From assembly GCA_017450065.1 (NCBI GenBank), contig JAFSYI010000083.1, positions 124,001 through 188,000 on the forward strand: 64,000 bases of DNA, given 5' to 3'. The notes below the pieces were generated by a model, which saw nothing but the letters and a program-made list of their open reading frames with translations, was not told where the DNA came from and made no database searches. The stretch's first letter is position 1; every line of letters begins with the position of its first letter. Origin of the DNA: Lachnospiraceae bacterium (lineage in GTDB: Bacteria > Bacillota > Clostridia > Lachnospirales > Lachnospiraceae). This document shows positions 52,239 through 59,358 of this stretch, piece after piece. A program made the position numbers and the translations under genes.

Positions 52239-52877
52239 TTGGAAACAAGAGAAATATCACGGGCTGTTATAAGCCGTTTGCCGCGATATTACAGATATCT
52301 GGGAGAACTCAACGATGAAGGCGTGGAGAGGATATCATCACAGGAACTAAGCAGCCTGATGAAGGTGACCGCATCACAGATAAGGCAGGATCTGAATAAT
52401 TTCGGAGGATTCGGACAGCAGGGATACGGATATAATGTAAAGTTCCTCTACGACGAGATCGGCAGTATCCTCGGCCTTGACAAAAAACACAACCTTATAC
52501 TTATTGGTGCGGGAAATCTTGGCCAGGCGTTGGCAAACTATGTTAATTTTGAAAAAAGAGGCTTTCTTATAAAGGGTATTTTTGACAAAAACGAGGAAAT
52601 ACACGGCAGGCTCATACGCAATATACCGGTAAGACCGATGGATGAGATGGAGAGCTTCATGAAGGAAAATGACATAGATATCGCTATCCTGACGATACCA
52701 AAGTCCGGTGCGGTCGATATCGCCAAAAAGCTGGTTTCCTACGGAATAAAGGGAATATGGAATTTCGCCCATGTGGATCTTAATGTTCCGGACAACATAG
52801 AGGTTGAAAATGTTCATCTGTCGGAAAGCCTTATGAAACTTTCCTACAACCTTGCAAACGTTCAGGACAGTAAATAA
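52239..52877 (+). CDS. rex: Redox-sensing transcriptional repressor Rex
   Basis: TTG start at 52239 is chosen from AAGGAAGG eight bases upstream and the typical 212-residue length; another TTG at 52218 lies inside icd. The N-terminal winged helix (SQELSSLMKVTASQIRQDLNNFGGFGQQGYGYN) is followed by a Rossmann domain (LILIGAGNLGQAL). Rex leaves DNA when NADH is high and controls fermentation genes. Its place after the citrate synthase and icd genes fits redox control, but I saw no convincing Rex operator in front of them. Confidence 0.93.
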   Translation: METREISRAVISRLPRYYRYLGELNDEGVERISSQELSSLMKVTASQIRQDLNNFGGFGQQGYGYNVKFLYDEIGSILGLDKKHNLILIGAGNLGQALANYVNFEKRGFLIKGIFDKNEEIHGRLIRNIPVRPMDEMESFMKENDIDIAILTIPKSGAVDIAKKLVSYGIKGIWNFAHVDLNVPDNIEVENVHLSESLMKLSYNLANVQDSK

Positions 52878-52907
52878 GATCCCGGCGGTTGAGAGGAAGG
52901 TAATGTT

Positions 52908-53555
52908 ATGCCTATATCAGAAGAAAAATTTAAAGCGGCGCTTGCCGATAAGCATATCCCGGTGCTGATCCTGGATAATAAGTGGCATAAGCTTTTTAAA
53001 AGATCCGGAACAACTCCGCAGATAGAAGAGCTGGAAAAGGAGCTTACCGCTTTACTTAAACGTCAGGGAAAGCTTAACAGTGAGATAAAAAACATTAAGA
53101 AGCTTAAGGGCGAGCTGATGCAGAATATCGTCAGCAGTATGGATGGAACGGATGATAAATCCGAAAAGAAGGTAAGCGAGAGCAAGCGGCTGATCAACGA
53201 ATCCAATGAGAAGATGGAAGCCTATGAGGATGAGCTTCTGGAACTTCCGCGTGAGATTGACCGTGTAAACCGTGAGCTTATGATACAGTCGATGGCTCTG
53301 TGCTATGACCAGCTGTCCGAAAATACAGATGAAATAGAAGAGATAGCCGACTGGATACATAAGATAAGGATAGAGCTCAAAAAAAACATAATAAAAAAGC
53401 AGGAAAAAGAATTCCTGAACGCTGAGCTTTACACTTATATGCATGATATCTTCGGTCCGGATGTTATGGAGATATTCGATATGAGATATGAGCCCACACT
53501 GAAGAAGCCCGAGAAAAAGGAAGAGGAAACAACAGAGAAAAAAGGAGAAAAATGA
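52908..53555 (+). CDS. Coiled-coil protein of unknown function
   Basis: A 215-residue highly charged protein without signal peptide or membrane helix. A heptad-like region spans about 38-165. The start, MPISEEKFKAALADKHIPVLILDNKWHKLF, looks like a small folded segment, and the end is a lysine/glutamate tail. It is 30 nt after rex and 4 nt before nnr. I do not recognise the family; context does not give a clear role. Confidence 0.7.
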   Translation: MPISEEKFKAALADKHIPVLILDNKWHKLFKRSGTTPQIEELEKELTALLKRQGKLNSEIKNIKKLKGELMQNIVSSMDGTDDKSEKKVSESKRLINESNEKMEAYEDELLELPREIDRVNRELMIQSMALCYDQLSENTDEIEEIADWIHKIRIELKKNIIKKQEKEFLNAELYTYMHDIFGPDVMEIFDMRYEPTLKKPEKKEEETTEKKGEK

Positions 53556-53559
53556 CCAG

Positions 53560-55071
53560 ATGGAATACATATTAACAGCAGACGAGATGAAAAAATGTGA
53601 TGCGTATACCATTGAACATTTCGGTGTGCCGGCTGTTGTCCTTATGGAGCGGGCGGCACTCAAATGCGTAGCGGCCATTATTCGTGAGAACTATAACCTA
53701 AGACGCGTGCTTGTTGTGTGCGGAAGCGGAAATAACGGGGGAGACGGTTTTGCAATAGCCAGAATACTTAATGAAAGAGGGATCAAGGTTGATGTACTGC
53801 TTGCAGGCTCGCTGCTTCAGATGAGTCCCGAGACCAAGATAAATTATGAGTGCTGCGTAAAGTACGGTATACCCATAAGGTCAGCAGTAAAAGAGGATGA
53901 GTATACGCTCATCATAGATGCAGTGTTCGGAGTCGGACTGAACAGGAATCTTGAGAAGGATACCGCCGAATTTATAAACGGGATCAATACTTTTAAGGAG
54001 AACGGTGCCAGGATAGTGTCAGTGGATATTCCGTCCGGAGTAAACGCAAGCACGGGTGAGATCATGGGAGCTGCCGTAAAGGCCGACATGACAATAACCT
54101 TCGGGTATTATAAGAAGGGCCTCTTACTATATCCCGGGGCTGAATATACGGGAAAGCTGATGCTTGTTAATATAGGTATAACAGATGCTTCCCTGGATAT
54201 CATAAAGCCCTCGCTTAAATGCCTTACAAAACGTGATCTTATAAACGCAAAGCAGCTTAAAAGACCAGACAGATCAAATAAGGGAACGTTTGGAAAGGTA
54301 CTTATCGTTGCCGGAAGAGAGAATATGTCGGGATGTGCCCTCCTTGCCGCACTCAGCTGTTTCAGATCGGGAGCCGGCATGGTAAGGGTGATAACCCATG
54401 TAAATAATAAACAGCTTATAAGTGAAAAGCTGCCGGAAGCCATGGTTGACACCTATGATGACAAAATTGATACCATAAAGCTTTCAGAAGCCGTTAAGTG
54501 GGCAGACGTGACAGCGATAGGCCCGGGCATAGGAAAGGATGAGACTGCCAAAGAACTTTTTGAGTTTATTTTCTTTAAATCATCGGGACCGTGTATTATC
54601 GATGCAGATGCAATAAGCCTGCTCAAAAAGTACAGGCTGACCCTTAAGAACGGTACGGGACGGGACATAATAATAACTCCGCATATCGGAGAGTTCTCAC
54701 GTTTCACGGGGATAGAAAAGGAAAAGGTAATGAATGATATTGTTACCGTGACCCTTGCATGCGCGAAGAATTACAATATAACATGTGTCACAAAGGACGC
54801 CAGAACCGTAATAGCCTCAAAGGAGGGTGAATGCTGCATAAATCTTTCCGGAAATAACGGAATGGCAACAGCCGGAACGGGTGACTGCCTTCTCGGGGTC
54901 ATCGCGGCATTTGTGGCAAGAGGCATGACCGCATTTGAAGCAGCTGTATTCGGATGTTATATCCATGGATGTGCCGGTGACAAGGCTGCCGTGAAGCGGG
55001 GTAAGAGCGGCCTTATGGCCAGCGATCTTATTGATGAATTAAAGGATTTTCTGGAGGACTCCGATGAGTAA
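53560..55071 (+). CDS. nnr: Bifunctional NAD(P)HX epimerase/dehydratase
   Basis: A 503-residue fusion repairing hydrated NAD(P)H. The N-terminal NnrE/YjeF-N half has VVCGSGNNGGDGFAIAR and DIPSGVNASTGE. The C-terminal NnrD ADP/ATP-dependent dehydratase half has ALSCFRSGAGMVRV, IGPGIGKDE and NNGMATAGTGDCLLGVIAA. The ribosome binding site AAAGGAG at 53541 is 12 nt from the ATG, slightly far. The end overlaps alr by 8 nt, a common nnr-alr arrangement in Firmicutes. Confidence 0.94.
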   Translation: MEYILTADEMKKCDAYTIEHFGVPAVVLMERAALKCVAAIIRENYNLRRVLVVCGSGNNGGDGFAIARILNERGIKVDVLLAGSLLQMSPETKINYECCVKYGIPIRSAVKEDEYTLIIDAVFGVGLNRNLEKDTAEFINGINTFKENGARIVSVDIPSGVNASTGEIMGAAVKADMTITFGYYKKGLLLYPGAEYTGKLMLVNIGITDASLDIIKPSLKCLTKRDLINAKQLKRPDRSNKGTFGKVLIVAGRENMSGCALLAALSCFRSGAGMVRVITHVNNKQLISEKLPEAMVDTYDDKIDTIKLSEAVKWADVTAIGPGIGKDETAKELFEFIFFKSSGPCIIDADAISLLKKYRLTLKNGTGRDIIITPHIGEFSRFTGIEKEKVMNDIVTVTLACAKNYNITCVTKDARTVIASKEGECCINLSGNNGMATAGTGDCLLGVIAAFVARGMTAFEAAVFGCYIHGCAGDKAAVKRGKSGLMASDLIDELKDFLEDSDE

Positions 55072-56185
55072 GAAACGTGTTGTGGCAAATGTTTCCCTGG
55101 ATGCCATTGAGAATAACATAAGCAGCATGAAGGCGCTCATATCTCCCGGGACGAAGATAATGGCGGTAATTAAAGCGGACGGATACGGCCACGGAGCTCT
55201 GCAGATAGCGGTAAGGCTTGAACAGATGGACTGTGTTTTCGGATATGCAACCGCGACAGCCGAAGAGGCATTTAAGCTAAGGAACGGAGGGATAAGAAAA
55301 CCCATACTTGTGCTCGGCTATACATTTCCCGAAAATTACGAGGAAATGATACGCCTTTCCATACGTCCTGCTGTATTTAAGGCTGAAACCGCAGAGCAGC
55401 TGAACCGTGCGGCACAGTCCGTTCATAAGAAGTGCATGGTACATATAAAGGTTGATTCGGGTATGTCAAGGATAGGTGTTCCCTGCAACGAAGAGGGAGT
55501 ATCCGTTGCTGAAAAGATAGCAGATTACGATATGCTTGAGGTGGAAGGTATATTTACCCATTTTGCACGCGCAGATGAACCTGATATGAAGCCGGCATAC
55601 AACCAGCTGCACAGGTTTGAAGGCTTTCTTGAAATGTGCAGGGAAAAAGGAATTGAACCTGTATACAGACACTGTTCGAACAGCGCGGCCATCATAAGAA
55701 TGCCGGAAGCAAACATGGATATTGTGAGGGCTGGTATCACGATGTACGGACTGTGGCCTTCGGGTGAGGAAGAAGACAATATCCGTCTGGAACCTGCGAT
55801 GGAAGTAAAAAGCAGTATTGTATATATAAAAACACTGGAACCCGGAACCGAGATAAGCTACGGCGGAATATACAAAACGGAAAAAAGAACAAGGGTGGCA
55901 ACGATCCCGGTCGGCTATGCGGACGGATACCCAAGATCATTATCCAATAAGGGATATGTTCTTATCAGGGGCAGGAAGGCACCGATCCTTGGGCGGGTAT
56001 GTATGGATCAGCTTATGGTCGATGTTACCGATATACCGGAAGTCTGTGAATATGATGAAGTTACACTGCTCGGTAATTCAGAAGGCAGCACGATAACAGC
56101 AGAGGAACTCGGCAGGCTGTCCGGCAGATTCAACTATGAGCTCGTATGTGAGATATCGGACAGAGTACCGAGGAAATATGTATGA
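55064..56185 (+). CDS. alr: Alanine racemase
   Basis: A 373-residue fold-type III PLP enzyme. The PLP lysine is in MAVIKADGYGHGA (Lys38). Other motifs are KVDSGMSRIGV, FTHFARAD, YRHCSNSAA and CMDQLMVDVTDIP; the catalytic tyrosine of the second half lies in EISYGGIYKT. It makes D-alanine for peptidoglycan and could supply the dlt-like locus at the start of the window. It overlaps nnr. Confidence 0.95.
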   Translation: MSKKRVVANVSLDAIENNISSMKALISPGTKIMAVIKADGYGHGALQIAVRLEQMDCVFGYATATAEEAFKLRNGGIRKPILVLGYTFPENYEEMIRLSIRPAVFKAETAEQLNRAAQSVHKKCMVHIKVDSGMSRIGVPCNEEGVSVAEKIADYDMLEVEGIFTHFARADEPDMKPAYNQLHRFEGFLEMCREKGIEPVYRHCSNSAAIIRMPEANMDIVRAGITMYGLWPSGEEEDNIRLEPAMEVKSSIVYIKTLEPGTEISYGGIYKTEKRTRVATIPVGYADGYPRSLSNKGYVLIRGRKAPILGRVCMDQLMVDVTDIPEVCEYDEVTLLGNSEGSTITAEELGRLSGRFNYELVCEISDRVPRKYV

Positions 56186-56221
56186 CCTCAAAGCGAACAG
56201 ACTAAATTCGTTCACGATAAC

Positions 56222-56250
56222 TTGATAGATGAAGTAATAAATGTTATTAT
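56222..56250 (+). promoter_or_regulatory. Predicted yebC promoter
   Basis: TTGATA (56222-56227), 17-nt spacer and TATTAT (56245-56250). Just upstream lies ATTCGTTCACGATAAC, resembling half of the palindrome at 62275. Confidence 0.6.
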
Positions 56251-56287
56251 ATGCTTTAGTGCAAAAAAACAAATATGAGGTGTAAAG

Positions 56288-57016
56288 ATGTCAGGACATT
56301 CAAAGTTTGCCAATATTAAGCATAAGAAAGAAAAGAATGATGCGGCAAAGGGAAAGATTTTTACGATAATCGGAAGGGAAATCGCCGTTGCGGTTAAAGA
56401 GGGCGGCCCTGATCCCAATAATAATTCGAGACTTCGTGATGTTATAGCAAAGGCAAAGGCAAATAACATGCCGAATGATACGATCGACAGAGGTATCAAG
56501 AAAGCGGCCGGCGATGCGAACAGCGTAAATTACGAATATGTTTCATATGAAGGCTATGGTCCGAACGGTATAGCCATAATAGTGGACGCCCTTACTGATA
56601 ATAAGAACAGAACTGCAGCCAATGTAAGAAGTGCATTTACCAAGGGAAACGGAAGCGTGGGTACACAGGGCTGCGTATCGTTCATGTTTGATAAGAAGGG
56701 ACAGATCATCGTAGATAAGGAAGAATGCGAGACAGATCCGGATGATCTTATGATGATGGCACTGGATGCGGGAGCAGAGGACTTCTCCGATGAAGAAGAC
56801 AGCTATGAGATCATAACTGATCCTGACAGCTTCAGTGATGTAAGAGAGTCGCTTGAGGAACAGGGGATCCCCATGATATCCGCAGAGGTTACGATGATTC
56901 CTCAGACATGGGTGACCCTTACCGACGAAACCGCGATAAAGAACATACAGAAAACCCTCGATCTTCTTGATGAGGATGACGATGTACAGGCTGTTTATCA
57001 TAACTGGGACGAGTAA
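56288..57016 (+). CDS. yebC: YebC/TACO1-family protein
   Basis: A 242-residue protein beginning [23 protein letters not shown], as is typical of the family, with [15 protein letters not shown] and [16 protein letters not shown] segments ([18 protein letters not shown]). Members act as translation factors easing ribosome stalling on proline stretches and were earlier described as transcription regulators. It has its own predicted promoter. The ribosome binding site is GAGGTG at 56277. Confidence 0.93.
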   Translation: MSGHSKFANIKHKKEKNDAAKGKIFTIIGREIAVAVKEGGPDPNNNSRLRDVIAKAKANNMPNDTIDRGIKKAAGDANSVNYEYVSYEGYGPNGIAIIVDALTDNKNRTAANVRSAFTKGNGSVGTQGCVSFMFDKKGQIIVDKEECETDPDDLMMMALDAGAEDFSDEEDSYEIITDPDSFSDVRESLEEQGIPMISAEVTMIPQTWVTLTDETAIKNIQKTLDLLDEDDDVQAVYHNWDE

Positions 57017-57039
57017 TTCGTTACAGCAGTAAACTTCAA

Positions 57040-57079
57040 AAATCATGACTCATGTGCTTGCACATAGGAGGCATGATTT
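57040..57079 (+). terminator. Nested hairpin after yebC
   Basis: Outer arms AAATCATG (57040-57047) and CATGATTT (57072-57079) enclose a perfect inner hairpin ATGTGC-TT-GCACAT (57052-57065). No T run beyond ATTTA; it may be a terminator or an RNA structure. Confidence 0.5.
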
Positions 57080-57086
57080 ATGAAGT

Positions 57087-57107
57087 TTGGTATTGGAACA
57101 ATACCAA
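57087..57107 (+). repeat. GAA-loop hairpin, 9-bp stem
   Basis: TTGGTATTG-GAA-CAATACCAA is perfectly self-complementary. It is the first of four GAA-loop hairpins in this spacer. Confidence 0.7.
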
Positions 57108-57113
57108 CCACGA

Positions 57114-57139
57114 AAACGCGAAGCGTTTGAGGGGTGCTG
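57114..57139 (+). repeat. GAA-loop hairpin with TTTGAGGGGTGCTG tail, copy 1
   Basis: AAACGC-GAA-GCGTTT followed by GAGGGGTGCTG. The same 26 bases recur at 57206-57231. Confidence 0.75.
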
Positions 57140-57158
57140 TAACGAATCAGGGTCCGGA

Positions 57159-57181
57159 AAATCGCGAAGCGATTTGAGGGG
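57159..57181 (+). repeat. GAA-loop hairpin, variant copy
   Basis: AAATCGC-GAA-GCGATTT followed by GAGGGG. The stem has changed on both sides relative to its neighbours while keeping pairing, loop and tail. Confidence 0.75.
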
Positions 57182-57205
57182 TAGTGTGCTGAATATCTAC
57201 CTAAA

Positions 57206-57231
57206 AAACGCGAAGCGTTTGAGGGGTGCTG
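57206..57231 (+). repeat. GAA-loop hairpin with TTTGAGGGGTGCTG tail, copy 2
   Basis: Identical to 57114-57139. It lies 59 nt before the CFI-box gene. Confidence 0.75.
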
Positions 57232-57289
57232 ATATCTATCCATTTTACAGCATATATTTCGCAGAGTTTTCAAATATAAAGGAAACAAT

Positions 57290-58066
57290 ATGAGTATAGA
57301 AAATGACCTGACCGGCATGTTGTTTGATAACATGTCTCTTATGAAGAAGTTCAATAAGGACACATATGCAGATGCTTTCAATACCTATTACGAGAATTAC
57401 AAACCTCTGTTTGATTCGATAGAAAAAGGCTGCAGGGAAGCGGATGACAGGGACTCATATATAAGGGATCTTGCGGCTTCATTTGTGAGCAGAGCTGTTT
57501 CCGAAGAGAAAAGCATAGAAAAGAAGAGCGACAGGGAGCATTTCACGATAGATCATAATTCGGTACTTGCGGTTTATGTACTGCCTGCATTACTTGAGAC
57601 CAGAAGCGACGGCCTTAAGACTCTGGCCGATGAGATCGTAAAACAGTGGAACGAAGCGTTTACCAGATATACCATAAGTCCGGGAACTTTTGCCGAGATT
57701 GACGGAGGCTTTAAGCGCAAGCTTTGTTACATAACGACAGCGGTATGCGAAAGCCTCGGTAAATCCGATGACTGTTATGAGCTGAGGACATTAAGGGATT
57801 ACAGGGACAATTATCTTCTGTCCAACGAGGATGGCGTAAAGGTAGTGGACACATATTACAATATTGCGCCAACGATAGTAAACAGGATAGACAAGAGCAA
57901 GGATTCCGGAAACATATACAGAAACATTTTTGACGAATATATCAATCCCTGTATAGGTCTTATCGAAGACGGAAAGCTTGATGAATGTGAAGAACTGTAC
58001 TCGGAAATGGTATACTCGTTAAAGGACAGATTTATGAATAACAGAACTGAAAGGCAGGATGGATGA
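57290..58066 (+). CDS. Cytosolic protein with CFI-box-like C-terminal domain
   Basis: A 258-residue protein with no signal or membrane helix, starting after AAAGGAAAC. The C-terminal half contains CYITTAVCESLGKSDDCYEL, then RTLRDYRDNYL and VVDTYYNIAPTIVNRID. This resembles the CFI-box C-terminal domain (CFIATA ... LR.FRD ... YY..SP) found on many unrelated proteins and of unknown function. The N-terminal half is helical and unrecognised. Its stop overlaps the start of the sulfhydrylase gene, suggesting co-expression. Confidence 0.7.
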   Translation: MSIENDLTGMLFDNMSLMKKFNKDTYADAFNTYYENYKPLFDSIEKGCREADDRDSYIRDLAASFVSRAVSEEKSIEKKSDREHFTIDHNSVLAVYVLPALLETRSDGLKTLADEIVKQWNEAFTRYTISPGTFAEIDGGFKRKLCYITTAVCESLGKSDDCYELRTLRDYRDNYLLSNEDGVKVVDTYYNIAPTIVNRIDKSKDSGNIYRNIFDEYINPCIGLIEDGKLDECEELYSEMVYSLKDRFMNNRTERQDG

Positions 58067-59340
58067 TGAAGGATTATAATATAGGAACATTATGCGTACA
58101 GGCGGGATGGCAGCCGAAAAACGGTGAACCCAGGGTTTTGCCCATATATCAGAGTACTACCTTTAAGTATGAAAGCTCAGATGCAATGGGAAGGCTTTTT
58201 GACCTTGAGGAAAGCGGCTATTTCTATACCAGGCTTCAGAATCCGACGAACGACTACGTCGCAGAGAAGATATGCAAGCTCGAAGGCGGAGTCGCCGCAA
58301 TGCTGACATCATCAGGACAGGCAGCCAATTATTATGCTGTTTTTAACATAGCGGAGGCGGGAGATCATGTAATAATGTCTTCCAAGGTATACGGAGGAAC
58401 CTTCAATCTTCTTATGGCTACAATGAAGAAGATGGGAGTGGAATGCAGTGTTGTGGATCCGGATGCGGATATTGAGGAGATAAACAGTCTCTTCAGACCT
58501 GACACCAAGTGTGTTCTGGCCGAGACTATCGCCAACCCGGCGGTAGTGATACTGGACATAGAGAAGTTCGCAAAGGCGGCGCATGACCACGGAGTACCGC
58601 TCATTGTAGATAACACATTCCCTACGCCCATAAACTGCAGGCCGTTTGAGTGGGGCGCAGATATAGTAACACATTCGACCACCAAATATATGGACGGTCA
58701 TGCAATGTGTGTGGGTGGCTGTATAGTAGACAGTGGTAATTTTGACTGGACGGAATATGCGGATAAATTCCCGGGTCTTACAACGCCCGATGAGACATAT
58801 CATGGTATAGTATATACGGAAAAGTTCGGAAAGGCTGCTTATATCACCAAGGCAACGTCCCAGCTTATGAGGGATCTCGGTTCGATCCAGTCGCCCCAGA
58901 ATGCTTTTCTTCTAAATGTGGGTCTTGAGACTCTTCATCTTCGCGTTCCAAGACACTGTGAGAATGCGCTTAAGGCTGCGAAATATCTTAAGGATCATGA
59001 GAAGGTTGCATGGGTAAATTATCCGGGACTTGAAGACGATAAATATCATTCTCTTGCGATGAAGTATATGCCGAACGGTACATGCGGTGTAATGTGCTTC
59101 GGAATAAAAGGCGGAAGAAGCGCAAGTATTGAATTTATGGACAGGCTTAAGCTTATAAGCATAGTTACACACGTGGCTGACGCAAGATCGTGCGTGCTTC
59201 ATCCTGCATCGCATACTCACAGACAGATGTCTGACGAGCAGCTGATAGAGGCAGGAGTTCAGCCCGATCTTATCAGGTTCAGCGTTGGAATAGAGGATGC
59301 AGACGATATTATAGCCGATCTGGAACAGGCACTTGCTTAG
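58066..59340 (+). CDS. metY: O-acetylhomoserine sulfhydrylase-type PLP enzyme
   Basis: A 424-residue Cys/Met-metabolism PLP enzyme. The PLP lysine lies in VTHSTTKYMDGH, and FYTRLQNPTNDYVAEKI, TSSGQAANYYA and FSVGIEDADDIIADL are typical of O-acetylhomoserine aminocarboxypropyltransferases, which make homocysteine from sulfide. Two adjacent ATG codons (58063, 58066) can start it. Methionine gamma-lyase or cystathionine enzymes of the same family are alternatives. The overlap with the CFI-box gene suggests one transcript. Confidence 0.88.
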   Translation: MKDYNIGTLCVQAGWQPKNGEPRVLPIYQSTTFKYESSDAMGRLFDLEESGYFYTRLQNPTNDYVAEKICKLEGGVAAMLTSSGQAANYYAVFNIAEAGDHVIMSSKVYGGTFNLLMATMKKMGVECSVVDPDADIEEINSLFRPDTKCVLAETIANPAVVILDIEKFAKAAHDHGVPLIVDNTFPTPINCRPFEWGADIVTHSTTKYMDGHAMCVGGCIVDSGNFDWTEYADKFPGLTTPDETYHGIVYTEKFGKAAYITKATSQLMRDLGSIQSPQNAFLLNVGLETLHLRVPRHCENALKAAKYLKDHEKVAWVNYPGLEDDKYHSLAMKYMPNGTCGVMCFGIKGGRSASIEFMDRLKLISIVTHVADARSCVLHPASHTHRQMSDEQLIEAGVQPDLIRFSVGIEDADDIIADLEQALA

Positions 59341-59358
59341 TGGTGGCGGATTATTCAT

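Noticed and set aside
57114..57231. Possible CRISPR-like repeats with spacers
   Set aside because: Only three hairpin copies, irregular distances of 45 and 47 nt, repeats are self-complementary and differ in the stem, and there are no cas genes.
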